Source: Falciphora oryzae (Eukaryota > Ascomycota > Sordariomycetes > Magnaporthales > Magnaporthaceae). Taken from it: a stretch of 64,000 bases of DNA. Position numbers and translations under genes: made by a program. The notes under the pieces were generated by a model. It saw only the letters and a list, made by a program, of their open reading frames with translations, was not told the DNA's origin and searched no databases. The stretch lies in NCBI GenBank assembly GCA_000733355.1, contig JNVV01000019.1, positions 62,001 through 126,000 on the forward strand, given 5' to 3'. Below are positions 10,500 through 22,375 of this stretch, in pieces. The number at the start of each line of letters is the position of its first letter. Position 1 is the stretch's first letter.

Positions 10500-11138
10500 A
10501 GCGCTGGGGAGGAAAACAAAAAAAAAAAAAAAAAAAGTCTGGCGACGGTCACACGAGAATTTTCGTCTTCGATTCGATCAATCATCGTCGCCAACCACCC
10601 TAGGCTAAGCCCGGTCATCGTGTTCGGTCGACAGACAACCCAACCTGGGCCTGCCGAAGCAAATGACTTTCCGGGCCGGGCTTCACCTAATTTCGGCCCC
10701 AACATCAGAAGACTTGCAATAGGGTTTCCTAGTTTTCCTTTTCCTGCCTGTTGCAGACGACGTCAGGTTATGAGAGATAAGACACTGAACGACGGGTTCG
10801 AGAAACCGGAGGCGATCAATGGGAGCAGCCAGCCACCGTCCGGCACGGTTCTTTCTTTTCTTGTTTCCTTTCCATCCTATGATTTTAAAATTGGGCACGA
10901 TATGCACATGTTTAATCGGCGTTTTCAGTTCTTTCTTTTTTTTTTCTTTTCGTCCTCTTTTTCTTATTTTGCCCTCTACTATAATTTCCTTTGTCGGACT
11001 CTATGGGGGCACAGTCACGCAAGGCACGTTTGTTTATTATATTTTCTATTTTGACTCGAATGATATCCCGATACACACCCATCCCGTTTCTTGAAACCCC
11101 ACGTAAGGGGAATGCCTAGTGTATTGAGGGTGTCTTGA
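10500..11138. other. Intergenic, between convergent genes
   Basis: Contains an A-run at about 10518-10536 and T-rich stretches near 10920-10980. Probably the 3' untranslated regions of the CYSTM gene (+) and the FAD monooxygenase (-). No gene seen. Confidence 0.45.
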
Positions 11139-12612
11139 TCACGCGATCGTCGCCATCAGCTGGTCAAAGTTCTCTGCCGCGTGCTTGACGCAGTCGTGGG
11201 AGTATATCATCTTCTGGACGTCGGGGGAGGCCCATTTGTCCGGCACGGGGGCGGCGCTCCCTTTGGCCTTGGCCTCGGCGAACTGCCGATCGCGCTCCTC
11301 CTTGGCCTTACCCTCGCCCAGGTGCAGGGCACGGCCGGACTGGGCGGCCAGGTCGACCAGCAGGGAAGTCCGGTCCTTGCGCAGCAGCTCGTAGACCTTG
11401 AGGCAGCGGGCAACGTCGGCGGGGTCTACTGGGCCGCCGTCGACACCCGGGCGGACGCGGCTCAGCACCTCGGCGACGACGGCGCCGTCCTCGATGGCCA
11501 TGGCGGCGCCCTGGCTGAGGTGCGGCAGGGTCGGGTGGCAGGCGTCGCCGAGCAGGGCGACGGAGCCGTCGGTCCAGCTGCTCAACGTCTTGTGTTGGCG
11601 CAGCTTCCACTCGCACACCTCGCCGTCGGGCACCATGCGGAGCATCTTGTGGACCAGGGGGCAAAAGTCGGCAAAGACGCCCAGCATGACCTCCTTGGAG
11701 CCCTTGGTCGTGTAGGCGGCGTTGGTGGCGGACGCGAAGTTGTCGTCGGGCTGCGTGGTCGAGAGGTTGTAGATGGTCTTGTTGGCGACGGGGTACGCGA
11801 TGATGTGCCGGCGCGGGCCGATCCAGCGCACGACCAGGTCCGAGTCCAGCAGGCGCTCCAGCTCGGGCTCCCCGGCCGCCAGCATCTCGTCGCGCGTCAG
11901 CATGATGCGGTAGCACGCCTGGCCCGTGTCCTCCTCCTCGGGCAGCTCGCCGCGCCGCGCGAGCAGCTGCGCCCGCGTCGCGCTCTTGATGCCGTCGGCC
12001 GCCAGCACCACGTCCACCTCGACCTCGTGCGCCTCGCCGCTGCGCGGGCGGACCAGGATCCGCGGCCGGGGCTCCCACTCGCTCACCCGCTCGACGGCAG
12101 TCGCGAAGTGGAAGCGGATGGCGGGCTCCTGCTGGCAGTGCTTGTACATGCCGCCGGCCAGGGACGACCGGTGGCCGGTGCAGTGCGGATAACCGTACTT
12201 TTCGGCGATGTCGGGCATGCTGACGTGGGCGAGCTCGCCATTTGTGCTGCCCTCTGGTTTTTCTCTTGCTCCCCGTTGCCGTATAGGCGGTTTACCCGAG
12301 AACATGTCAGTAAGGATAAAAAACAAAAGAAAAACAACAACGAGGCCGGAAGGAATCTACAAACATACGCCTGATACTTGTCTCCTTAACATTGGTGGCC
12401 TCCTTCTCGATATCGGCCCAACAGCCGAGCCGGTCCAGGATCCTGTTCATATTTGGTGCCAGCTGGATACCGGCGCCAACGAAGCCCAGGTTTGAGGCCG
12501 TCTCATAGACGTCGATATGCTTGAAGCCCTTCTTGGCGAGTGAGAGGGCGCACCCAAGCCCTCCCATACCGGCGCCAATGACGACGATCCTCAAGTCTTT
12601 GTAGGTAGCCAT
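11139..12612 (-). CDS. FAD-dependent aromatic-ring monooxygenase, salicylate-hydroxylase-like
   Basis: Two exons, 12612-12369 and 12253-11139, joined in phase 1 through GTATGT and CAG; 452 residues. Group A flavoprotein hydroxylases use NAD(P)H and O2 to hydroxylate phenolic or pyridine substrates. The Rossmann FAD motif GxGxxG is at about residues 12-18 (VIGAGMGGLG). The DG motif (VLAADGIKSATR) and the GD motif with LLGDACHPTLPHLSQGA follow at about 310-330, so all three family fingerprints are intact. Its closest named relatives by pattern are salicylate and 6-hydroxynicotinate monooxygenases; the substrate cannot be told from sequence. It stands alone between two long spacers, without transporter or regulator genes. 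Confidence 0.87.
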
Positions 12613-14705
12613 GATATGGCTGTGTTCTGCTGTTCGGTTCAGCAGGTTATTTTTGACTGCTGAACTGATTTACTTGAGGCGACGATGTGAGAGAGGAGAC
12701 CCATGAATGAGGGAACCAAGTTTTGTGATGCAAAATACCAGCCTTTGCAGATTTGCTTGATACTCTACAGCACAACCCTCGCCTCTACAGCGCCGTCATG
12801 TTGCTACCACCTGCCCACCCGACATCCTCACAATTGTCAAGCGCCCGCACAGAGCCCGCGGCAGCTGCCACGCCCGCTGAGCGGGATCGGCTACATTGGT
12901 CGGAGTCAAGACTCCTTCGTCGGCTTCGGCATTCAACTCTGGCAGGGAAAGGAGTCAAACCGCCAAGTGGGATTGGTGCGGGGTGGCGGGGAAAACATTG
13001 GGCCGCACGCAAAGACGTCTTTTAGGGGGCCGCCGCTCACGTGCTCCGTCTGGGGATGCAAGGCGAAGGAGGTGGTGGCAAATGCGTGCCGACGGGAGGG
13101 ACAAAGCAACGGGTGCACAGCCCGACTGACTCCTGAAAGGCACACCCTCTGGCCTTTATGCTGCCAGGGCAGTGAAGGCTGGGCACACATTGAAGAGTAG
13201 TAGGGTATAAAGGCAAGCTGCTATTGCTATTTTTATTTTGAAATATTCACCAATGCACGGCAAAGAAAGCAGGTCCATCAACAGAGCGGGAAGACGGGAT
13301 GCGGTGCAATAATTCCAGCACATATTCCCTGGCCTAGGGTCCAAACCGGGCGAAGGCTTGCTCTGGTGTTGGGAACAAAGAGCCGATCGGATCGTGCAGC
13401 GTGCTCCATATCCCTGGAACGACACAACAGCTTGTCTGGAGGAAAGTCTCACAGCCTAGCTCTCACAGTGGTACCCTGTGCGTCACAAACGTTACATCTG
13501 GGGACACCTAGCTTGCGAAGCACACGAAAGCTGTGAATGCTAATACTCAAACAAACTTGATTTTCGACCAACACAAAGAGTCAGGGCAATGACAGCTATT
13601 CAGTTCTTTGTGCCAATACGGGCTAGTTCTAATCCTCCTCGCTTGCGCTAGACGGGCAGGAAAAGCAGGTTCTGGCGCGCGTCAATGACGACCAGCTGGG
13701 CCGCTGGAATGCATCTTCTCAAAATGCACCCCTGAGAGACCCTGGAAGGCTTGCTGGATGCAACGGTTCGCTGGACCGCGCTGATAGGCTTTTGGTGACC
13801 GCCGGGTCCATGGGGGTGGAACCAATGAACTGCCACGGCGCTTGGTTGACGCTCCGTTTTGGGCTAAGGGCAGCCGCCGACGTCACGACAACACGCAATC
13901 AATTGGCTCTGGCCTCGCCTGTCTGGCGGCACCCACAATTCGTGGCAGGGGACCTCAATGGGACTCAGCGCGCGACATGGATGGGCTCTCTTCTGCTACT
14001 TTGAAGAACCGCCTTGTTTCAAGTTTCAGAATGGCAACGCGGCACCGAGCCCACCGCCGTGTTTCTATTTTCTCCTCCTATCATTCTTTGTGCCTTGGCC
14101 GTTCCGACAAAGGTCGGCCGCCCCTAATATATCCACTTCTCTGCCGCCGCCACCCCAACGCGCTTTTTTATCCGACTTGATGGCACTTCCCGCCGACCTC
14201 TGTTCCCCTCGCAGGAACCTCCTTGCTCGTTGCATTTCTCGCCAACAGAGGTAGCATCACATGCGCAATCTGCCTTCTGCTGTGCGGAGCAGAACAGCAT
14301 AATCAAAGAACAACCGTGAGCACGACCCCTTTGCGGCCTGCAGTGGCTGGAACCTTGCCGACCCCGGGTCTTTTTTAGGTTCGGTCGGGTCTGGAACAAA
14401 CATCGGCGCCGGGCTGTCACTCAACAACAGACATCTATCTAACATCCACCAGCTCCATCCTGCAGCGCATTACCTTACGACGCCACCTCGTGCGAGAGCA
14501 GTGACGCACACACACTCTTTTCCAAAAGCCTCGGCTTCCCCTCGCCCGCTTAGATACCTCTTCTCTCCCCGCCTACCTCTACCGAACCGACCTCCGATCG
14601 AAACCGGGCCTCGATAGTTTCTCCACCTGCCCGCCACAGGCCTATCTCCCTCCACCGCGGACATTATCATGATCATACCCCCCTAGCGAGGGCCCGACAT
14701 ACAAG
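12613..14705. promoter_or_regulatory. Long divergent intergenic region
   Basis: A 2.1 kb spacer between the divergently oriented FAD monooxygenase (-) and the CSC1-type channel (+). Only short, non-conserved open frames are seen. The 600 nt before 14706 become pyrimidine-rich, consistent with a long leader for the channel gene. Confidence 0.4.
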
Positions 14706-17700
14706 ATGAGCAACGCAGACACTGGGCAGGCCAGGGCTGCCGACAAGTTCGAGGGAATCAGCTTGCAGGCCTTCGGAGTCGCCCTGGCTACTGCCGTCGG
14801 CGTCTTCGCTGTGCAAGTTGGCGTTTTCCTGCTATTCAGGAATAAGCTAGCTAGGATATTGTAAGTGCCTAAGCCCCGGGCTGCCTCGAGACACGGACTA
14901 CTGTTGGTGAACTGTGGCTGATGTGACCACGTCTCTGCACTGCCAGTAAACCCAAGACTTTCATGGTGCCCGAGAGAGAAAGGACGGACCCGCCGCCCAG
15001 GAGTCCATGGAACCTTTTTGCCAAGCTTATTAGGCTCAAGGACCGCGAGATTATCGAGAAGTGCGGCCTCGATGCCTATTTCTTCCTGCGGTATCTGCAG
15101 ATGCTCTTGGTCATCTTCATCCCCACCGCGCTGGTCGCCATCCCCATCCTCGTTCCTCTCAACTATGTTGGTGGTCTCAGGGCCGATATTGTCGAGCAGG
15201 TCACCAATGCAACTGCCACAACCAGCATCACCAGATCTACTGTCACCGCTACAAGCTCCGCCACCGCCAGACCTACCAGCTCAACCAACTTGACCAACTC
15301 AATAATCTCAAACGCTTCGGCCATCTCGACGAATCTACTCAGGCGGCAGACGAGCACGCAAAATGTGACCAAGATACAGCAGCCACTCGGCGGGCTCGAC
15401 ACGCTCGCGTGGGGTAACCTCGACCCGAAGAACCATCAGAGGCGATGGGCACACCTCGTCCTGGCCATCATGCTGATTGTCTGGGTCTGCTACCTCATGT
15501 TCGTTGAGCTGCGGGTCTACATCAAGGTCCGCCAGGACTACCTCACCAGCGCCCAGCATCGCCTGCGCGCATCGGCCAACACGGTCCTGGTCAGCTCGAT
15601 CCCGGAAAAGTGGCTCACGGAGGATGCGCTCAGGGGGCTGTTCGACGTGTTTCCAGGTGGAATTAGGAATATCTGGATCACGCGCGACTTCACAAAGCTC
15701 CTTGAGAAAGTGCACAAGCGTCAATACATCCGTGATTTGCTCGAGAGCGCTCAGACCGAGCTCATCCGCGACGCCAAGCGCAAACAGCTCAAGCAAAGAA
15801 AGGCCGACGAGAAGAAGGAGCAGAAGGCCAACAAGGGCCGCGGGCCCACGAAGCAGGAGCAGCAGAAACGAGACGAGGCCGAAGATGCCGAGGCTCGGCT
15901 GCGCGCCGAGGGCGGCGGCGGCATTAGCGCTGGTAACCGCGGAGAGGTTCCCCAGGTCTCCACCGCACTCGATGGGGATAGGGTTGGTGATGACTCGGAC
16001 CGCGGCAGTCTGGATGAGAACGACGGATCCAAGGAGGCGAGGCCGGGGGGCCGGAAAATCATCAGCAAGGTCGGCCATGGGATCAAGGGCGGGGCTAGCT
16101 TGGTCGGCAAAGCTGGTCACGGGATCGTCGGGGGTGCAAAAACAATCCAGCAGGGAGTCGACGGACAGCTCAAGCATACTGGAGGCTTTGGGACCGTCTC
16201 CAGGGATGGCATCGAAGCCGGTCTGGGCTCGCCACGACCGCCGACCCGAGGATCAGACCAGCCCCGCAAGACAGTGCAGATCGCCGACGACGCCAATGAC
16301 GAGGCGAAACCTTCGTTCGCCTCGGAGCGGCCTGCATACCGGAGCCATACGCCAACTTCCTCAGTAGCGTCGCAGGACATGATGGTGGCTGGCGGTGACG
16401 CGCGCTATGCAAAGGGCAACACGACGAGACGAGCTTCAAATCTGGACGGCATGGTTATCACTGAGGAGACGCGCTGGTGGCAGTTCTGGAAACCTCCGAC
16501 GGGCGGATACGCCTCTCCCATTCCTCAGGGTGCCGAGGGAGACGAATTCCCCCTGGTCTCTAAACACTCGTCGGCGCAGCAGAAGGGCGGCGAGAAGCAG
16601 GCTCCGTGGAAAAAGGTTGTCTCAATGCTGCCGTTTGTCGGGGGTGACGACGAGCCCCCAGTCGACTATCCTGTTGAGGCGTCGGCGCTCGAGTACAGCG
16701 AGAAGCGCGACGATGATGCCGAGTGGAAGCGGTGGCTGAAGGCGTCATCGCGGCCGACGCACCGGGTGGCCAACTTCGAGTGGACTCCTACCTGGCTCCC
16801 GGGCCTGCCCCTGATCAACAAGAAGGTGGACACAATCTACTGGGCCCGTGGCGAGCTCGCGCGTCTCAATATGGAGATCGAGGAGGACCAAAAGCACCCC
16901 GAGAGGTACCCGCTCATGACGTCGGCGTTTATCCAGTTCAACAACCAGGTGGCAGCGCACATGGCCTGCCAGAGCGTCACGCACCACGTCCCGCGCCACA
17001 TGGCGCCCCGCACCATCGAGATCTCGCCGTCGGACGTTCTGTGGGACAACATGGCCATCAACTTCTGGTCCGAGTGGCTGCGCACTGGCATCGTGCTTGG
17101 GCTTGTGTTCGGCATGATCCTTCTCTGGGCTCCCGCCATCGCCGCCACGGCGCAGATCTCGCAGGTCGACACCCTCATCAACTCATACCCCGACCAGCTC
17201 CACTGGCTCGAGGTCATTATGCGCAACGACAGCGTCCGGCGCGCCGTCACCGCTATTGCCGGTGTCCTGCCCGCCGTCATCCTCGCCGTCCTCCTGATCC
17301 TGGTGCCCCTCATCCTGAACTTCCTCGCCGAGTTCCAGGGGGTCAAGACGAACGCGCAGAAGTCGGAAAACGTACAGCGATACTACTTCACGTTCCTGTT
17401 CGTCCAGATCTTCCTGGTCATCGCGCTGTCGCAGTCGGCCGTTGAGCTGAGTGGTCTGCTGACGTCCAACTTCAACGTGGACTCGGTGCCGAACCTGTTT
17501 GCCGAGAAGATCCCCAAGTCTGCCAACTACTTCTTCTCGTACATGATTCTGCAGGCCCTGTCGACCAGCTCGGGCACGCTGCTGCAGATCGGAACCCTGA
17601 TCGCATGGTACGTGCTTGCGCGCCTCCTCGACAGCACGGCGCGCAGCAAGTGGTCGCGCCAGGTGATGTTGCCCGATGTTAAGTGGGGCACACTCTTCCC

Positions 17701-18730
17701 GATCTACACCAACTTCGCCTGCATCGCCCTGATCTACGCCGTCATCACGCCCATCATCAGCATTTTCGCTGTCGTTACCTTCTCCCTCTTGTGGCTTGCC
17801 CACCGGCACAACATGGTCTACGTCAACCGCTTCAAGACCGACACTGGCGGCGTGCTCTTCCCCACGGCCATCAACCAGCTCTTCACGGGCCTCTACGTCA
17901 TGGAGCTGGCTCTTATCGGTCTCTTCTTTCTCCAGGAGGGCCCGCCGCCGGAGAGGGCTCGTGTCAACTTCAGACAAGGCGTCATCATGGTTGTGGTGCT
18001 TCTATGCACCGCTTTCTACCAACTGCTCCTCAACCTGTCGTTTTCACCCCTGTTCCGCTACCTCCCCATCACGTTCGAGGACGAAGCGGTGCTGCGTGAT
18101 GAGGCCTTCCAGAGGGCCCAGGACCGCCGGCTTGGGCTCATCCCCGAGGGCGAAGGCAAGGATGCAGACGAGGCCGCCATGCTTCGTGGGGACGGCGCTG
18201 TCTCTAAGGAGGAAATAGAGCTAAGAAGACTCTCGGGCAGACGGGCTGCTACTAGCAGTGGTGGCAGAAACGGCGGGTTCAACCCCGTCACTGGCATACG
18301 CCAGGCTGGGACGTGGGCTGTGCGCGGAGGCAAGCAGATCCATCACGCGACCATCGGCAAGGCGGAGAAGAACCTCAAGACGGCTGCTGGATACAGACGA
18401 GAGCGGCGGTTGAAGGACCTGGAGGCGCAGCGGGCCATGGGAGAGGCGCTCTACGGTGGGTATCACGACGACATCGAGGACCTGACGCCCGACGAGCGTG
18501 ACGCGCTGGTGCGCGAGGCGTTCAAGCACGAGGCGCTGCGGGCTCGGAGGCCCGTCGTCTGGATCCCGCAAGACGATCTTGGCGTGTCGGACGACGAGAT
18601 CCACCGCACCCAGGCCTTCAGCGAGTACATCTGGATGAGCAACGAGGGCACCGCTCTCGACTCCAAGGTCCGGGTCATCTACGGCCGGGCGCCACCGGAC
18701 TTTTCCGATGTTGAGATTATCAACTTGTAA
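14706..18730 (+). CDS. CSC1/OSCA/TMEM63-type calcium-permeable stress-gated channel
   Basis: Exons 14706-14860 and 14947-18730; 1312 residues. The first membrane segment is in exon 1 (about 20-45), two more follow (about 88-118 and near 215). A cytosolic domain with ANTVLVSSIPEKWLTEDALR matches the PHM7/RSN1 cytosolic fold. The conserved DUF221 (RSN1 7TM) membrane core runs from about residue 750 to 1080. The family forms hyperosmolality- or stretch-gated cation channels in fungi, plants and animals. A long insertion (about 330-640) with coiled-coil Lys/Glu-rich and Gly-rich repeats interrupts the cytosolic domain, making the protein larger than yeast Csc1 (782 residues). The intron splits a Phe codon. 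The start is the only ATG that joins in phase. Confidence 0.9.
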
Positions 18731-19536
18731 CGACGGGCTTTTTTTTTTCTTTTTTTTTTTTTTTTTTTTGTTTTCTTTTTCCATTTGCCCCCTCCATCCT
18801 CTTCTTTCCACCTTTCTCCTGTTTTCTTCTTCTCATGCATTAGCGAGGAGCCTTTGCCCAACATTTGCACAGCATTGCATCAACGTCTCGGCCGGTCAAG
18901 TCAGATGATGGCACGACAGGAAGGTCGTCTTGTTTTGAAAGAATACCCCACCTACATATATTGAACGCTGGCCTATTGCCGCGCCGGAATCCCCTACACG
19001 TCGAAAATAGAAAGAAATCGCGGCGTAACAATCCATCGGAAGATCGAGCCTGGGCCAGCTTCCTCACTAATCGACAAAAGCTCCTGGAATGAACACCCAC
19101 CTAGCTATGCTATTCTAGATTATCAGTATACAAAAAATGATGCGTAGCCACAGACGTCTGTCTCTATGGATCTGGCACTTGAACCGGTGACGCGAAGTTG
19201 GGATGGGCGGGGAGAGGGCGTGAGGAGGTTACCTCGTGGAAGCTTCCAGCCCCGCACGCGGCAGTGCTTACGGGATAGAAACTATGCGGCTTTCGGTTGG
19301 CTTTCATGCATGTGGAATCATTGAACATGCACCTTGTGTCCATTGATGGAATCTAGCTAGCTGCGGCTGCGAGGCCATTAATAATAGGCCATAGCGAAAC
19401 ATTGAAGTATTTGAACTTGTGAACGGGCGCCGGATAGCGAGCTGTATTCACTCATTCCTAGATAACATCTTCCTTCGCAACCAAACTTAACCACACACTG
19501 CAACAAGACAGAGAGACACAATTTAAAAAAAAAAAA
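18731..19536. other. Intergenic with T-rich 3' end and promoter of the DUF427 gene
   Basis: A T-rich tract (about 18740-18770) immediately follows the channel stop codon. The rest is unremarkable up to an A-run (19525-19537) that abuts the next start codon. Confidence 0.45.
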
Positions 19537-20044
19537 ATGGTCAGCGGCAAGGCCATCGCGTCGGTGGACGGCAAGACGATCGCCGAGGCGACCGAGTGGG
19601 AGGAGGTCGAGGGCAACGTCTACTTCCCGCCGGGCGCCATCAACCGGGACGTGTTCTCGGGCCCGACCGGTCTCCATACCACCTGCGGCTGGAAGGGCGA
19701 GGCGAGCTACTACACCATCACTGTCGGGGGTTCGGTTTCTTTCCCCTTTCTTTCGCTTTCCCGGTTGTGTCGACCAGACTTGACTGACGGAACGGACGCC
19801 CGAAAACAGACAAGACGCTCGAGAACGCGGCCTGGTACTACCCGACGCCAAAGTCCAAAGCCGAGCACATCAAGGGCTATGTGGCTTTTTGTAGGTTTCC
19901 CTAATGCTCAGTTCCCGCTTTTTTTTTTCATGGCCGGGGAGCTCGAATACTGTTGGCAAATGTTGCCAGGGCGAGGAGGCTGCTGATACGAACGGCGGAC
20001 TCGCAGACAAGAACAAGGTCGACATCACAAAGACCGTTGCTTGA
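19537..20044 (+). CDS. DUF427 domain protein
   Basis: Three exons (19537-19729, 19810-19890, 20007-20044) give 103 residues, the whole length of a single-domain DUF427 protein. Typical features are VYFPPGAI, TCGWKGEASYYT, the NAAWYYPTPK motif and the GYVAFY segment at the end of exon 2. Function of the family is not established; its fold is compact and it occurs in bacteria and fungi. Both introns are phase 1. The first uses a GTTCGG donor, which is weak but is the only one that keeps the conserved TVGDKTLENAAW join. The A-run directly before the ATG is unusual as a leader but found elsewhere in this window too. Confidence 0.82.
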
Positions 20045-20533
20045 TGGACCGGTGCGGGAAAGGCCAGGGATTGGTCGACAAATCTCTATACTCTAGAAGC
20101 AGTCCAGAGGGACTCATCTAAGTAGCTATCTAGGGACAAAGGGTATGGTTCTCTCGTAAAGTCATGGGAGCCGTGTGTGTATAGTTCTAGTTCTTATATA
20201 TCTTACACAGTTTGTGGGGGAAAGCGTGATTGTAGAAAGGAAAGAGACACAAACTCTGGTCAGATGCACCACTGACGCCCCGTTTATCCTCACAGAGTGA
20301 CATTTTCCCCCCTTCCTAAACCGAGTCCGAATACCCTCTTCTTGTTGTGTCAAGTTGGCGTCGCCTCCGAGAGCCTATGGCAGAGGACGTCCGTCCTGGC
20401 AGGCCTGCCAGGTGTGTCCTTTATCCGTAGCATCAGAAAAGGCTATGGGGTGCATTTTCTCGCATCAGAAGTCGCTGTTGCACAAGCAATAGTCGACGCC
20501 ATCCGGTAGGCAAAGCCGGCGCCAGCACTTGCT
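20045..20533. other. Intergenic, between convergent genes
   Basis: About 490 nt between the DUF427 gene (+) and the Gag-like gene (-). I looked for a continuing protease or integrase reading frame downstream of the Gag-like stop and found none, nor a long terminal repeat. Confidence 0.45.
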
Positions 20534-21295
20534 TTAGAGGACCGTGTAGTCCACGCGCAGGGTGATTGGTCTGCCTCGGTCGCCTCCCGTGCGGACTGGG
20601 AGCTGTGACTGCACAGCCGTGGCCGTTGACTTGGTCTTGCTGCTGTCATCGTTGCTGCCGCTGTTGTTTGCCTTCTTGACGGCCCAGTTGGGGATCAACT
20701 CCGGGTGGAGGGCCCAGCACTTGTCATCGCCTCCTGTGTGGACCTTACCACATGGGGCATGGAGGTTGGGATGGGGGCCTTTGGCCCAGCACTTCTCGTC
20801 ACCGCCGGTGTGGAACTTTCCGCACACCACGTGGAAGTTCTTGCGGTGCGTGAGGCCGCTCCCTTGGGAGCTGCCAGTCGTCGTCGTTGCCGTCTTGGCC
20901 GTGGCGGGAGCGCCGGCGCCGTCGGGCTTCAGGAGCATGTCCATCTCGAGGAGCTGGCGGACGAACTCGCGGGGGGTCTTGTCCTTCTTCTTGTCGCAGA
21001 TGGCAAGCGCGAGGTCGACGGCGAGCGGGTGCGTGGCGCAGGCGCCCATCGCGGCCTTTGATAGAAACAAGGCGTCCGAGATGCTGTCGCCGGCGCTGGC
21101 GAGCTCCTTCTGGATCGCCAGGAGTCGATCCGTGTACTTCTTGAGATCTCCATCAAAGTCCTCGGCCCTGATGGAGAGGAAGGCGCAGCAGAGGCCGTCA
21201 AGCTTCTGGGATTGTGTGGTACCGATTGTCTCCTTGGCCGACATGAACGGCGCCTCAGATCCACCGTTCGAGGACGTGGGTGCGTCGCCGGCCAT
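20534..21295 (-). CDS. Solitary copia-Gag-like protein with two variant zinc knuckles
   Basis: Intact single-exon frame, 253 residues from the ATG at 21295; an in-frame ATG at 21403 would add 36 residues of poorer coding character. The middle (about 30-125) reads like the helical Gag domain of Ty1/copia elements (UBN2 type), for example DLKKYTDRLLAIQKELASAG. Two short repeats follow, His155-x2-Cys158-x3-His162-x6-Cys169 and His179-x2-Cys182-x3-His186-x6-Cys193. They are exactly 24 residues apart, share CGK-x-HTGGD-x-KCW, and the second ends in the LHPEL signature of copia Gag knuckles. The usual CX2CX4HX4C spacing is changed. No protease, integrase or reverse transcriptase and no LTRs are nearby, so this may be a domesticated gene or a relic. 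It could also be an unrelated small zinc protein. Confidence 0.6.
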   Translation of the reverse strand: MAGDAPTSSNGGSEAPFMSAKETIGTTQSQKLDGLCCAFLSIRAEDFDGDLKKYTDRLLAIQKELASAGDSISDALFLSKAAMGACATHPLAVDLALAICDKKKDKTPREFVRQLLEMDMLLKPDGAGAPATAKTATTTTGSSQGSGLTHRKNFHVVCGKFHTGGDEKCWAKGPHPNLHAPCGKVHTGGDDKCWALHPELIPNWAVKKANNSGSNDDSSKTKSTATAVQSQLPVRTGGDRGRPITLRVDYTVL

Positions 21296-22375
21296 TGTGT
21301 TAATAGTTAATGACGAGTTCGATGATTGCTGTGCTCGCAGTTCCAGGAGCTTGCGTGTCGTGTACACAGGTCCGACTGTGGTTTGGTGAGCTTTGGTTGT
21401 CATGGCTAAATGATCTGGTGAGGTCGAAGAATGACAGATATTCCAGTATGGTTCGGGAAGATGGCCGGTAATGTGGGTGTTCGGAAGCCCACACCAAGTC
21501 GAAAGACTCAATGAAGTGTGCGTAGACGGAAAATAAACAAAAAACGACAAAATAGAGAGAGGATAGAAAAAAAAGAAAGCAAAGCGAGCAGCAAGCGCGG
21601 AATGGCAACGACGGTTGCTGCGTTAACCGTCGTTTTCCATCTGATATTTCAAAGAGTTTGCTTGACCAATCGAACCTCGGGGCAGGCAGTGGAAGGCCGG
21701 GTTGGAGACGGAAAAAGAAGGAGGGGGAAGGAGAGGAAAGAACAGTCCTGGACCGTCTGTGCCGGAGAAAAGTGTCCGGGACATGGCCTGGTATCAAGGA
21801 CCCGGCCCGACTTGCTTCGACTCCCAGCCAGGAGGGCTATAGGGCTAGTCTATGGGGAACTGACCGCCAACTGCGATATGTATTCGATCCGAGGCAGAGT
21901 GCGTCAAAACATGCAGAGACATCCAAGAAGATTCAGCAAGCGTTCCCAGATGTTGCAGATGTAGCCGACGATGAAGCGCCTTTTGCATTGAAATAGATCT
22001 TCTCTAAACAGCTTCGTAATAACGTCTTGGAAACGCCATGGCTCCGTCTGTAGAAAACGAGAAACTAAAAGAAATGGAAGGAAAAAAAAGGAAGATCTGA
22101 ACAGCCAGTAAAGGGTATAGTGCCATTCAAAAAAGAGCGCCTGCTTCGGTGCTTTGTGGGATAATGAAAACAAGAACTGTCATGTTTTGTACAAGAGAGA
22201 TGGATGGATCGGTGGATAGGGAACGGCAGGATGGCCGACAGGCCGTGATAGATAATGATAAGATGTAAAATGGCAAAGAGAATGAGCGGGTTGGCTGGCG
22301 ACGGCCAGACACCAAAAACCGTGGGCCGGCCCAAAGGAGAGTGGCCAAAGAAGAAGTCAAAGAGTCGTCTTCAAA
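21296..22375. promoter_or_regulatory. Upstream region of the Gag-like gene
   Basis: Spacer between two genes on the minus strand. It contains no LTR-like direct repeat that I can find flanking the Gag-like frame, and the short open frames lack protein character. Confidence 0.4.

Noticed and set aside
11181..12374. 397-codon open frame on the + strand opposite the FAD monooxygenase
   Set aside because: It is the antisense shadow of a GC-rich coding exon. It has no domain and runs across the real gene's intron.
19150..19200. tRNA-like ggttcaagt on the minus strand
   Set aside because: The flanking bases do not pair into a T arm and no cloverleaf is visible.
20045..20533. Search for protease/integrase or an LTR after the Gag-like frame
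   Set aside because: No continuing reading frame with pol motifs and no terminal repeat were found on either strand, so a complete retroelement is not supported.
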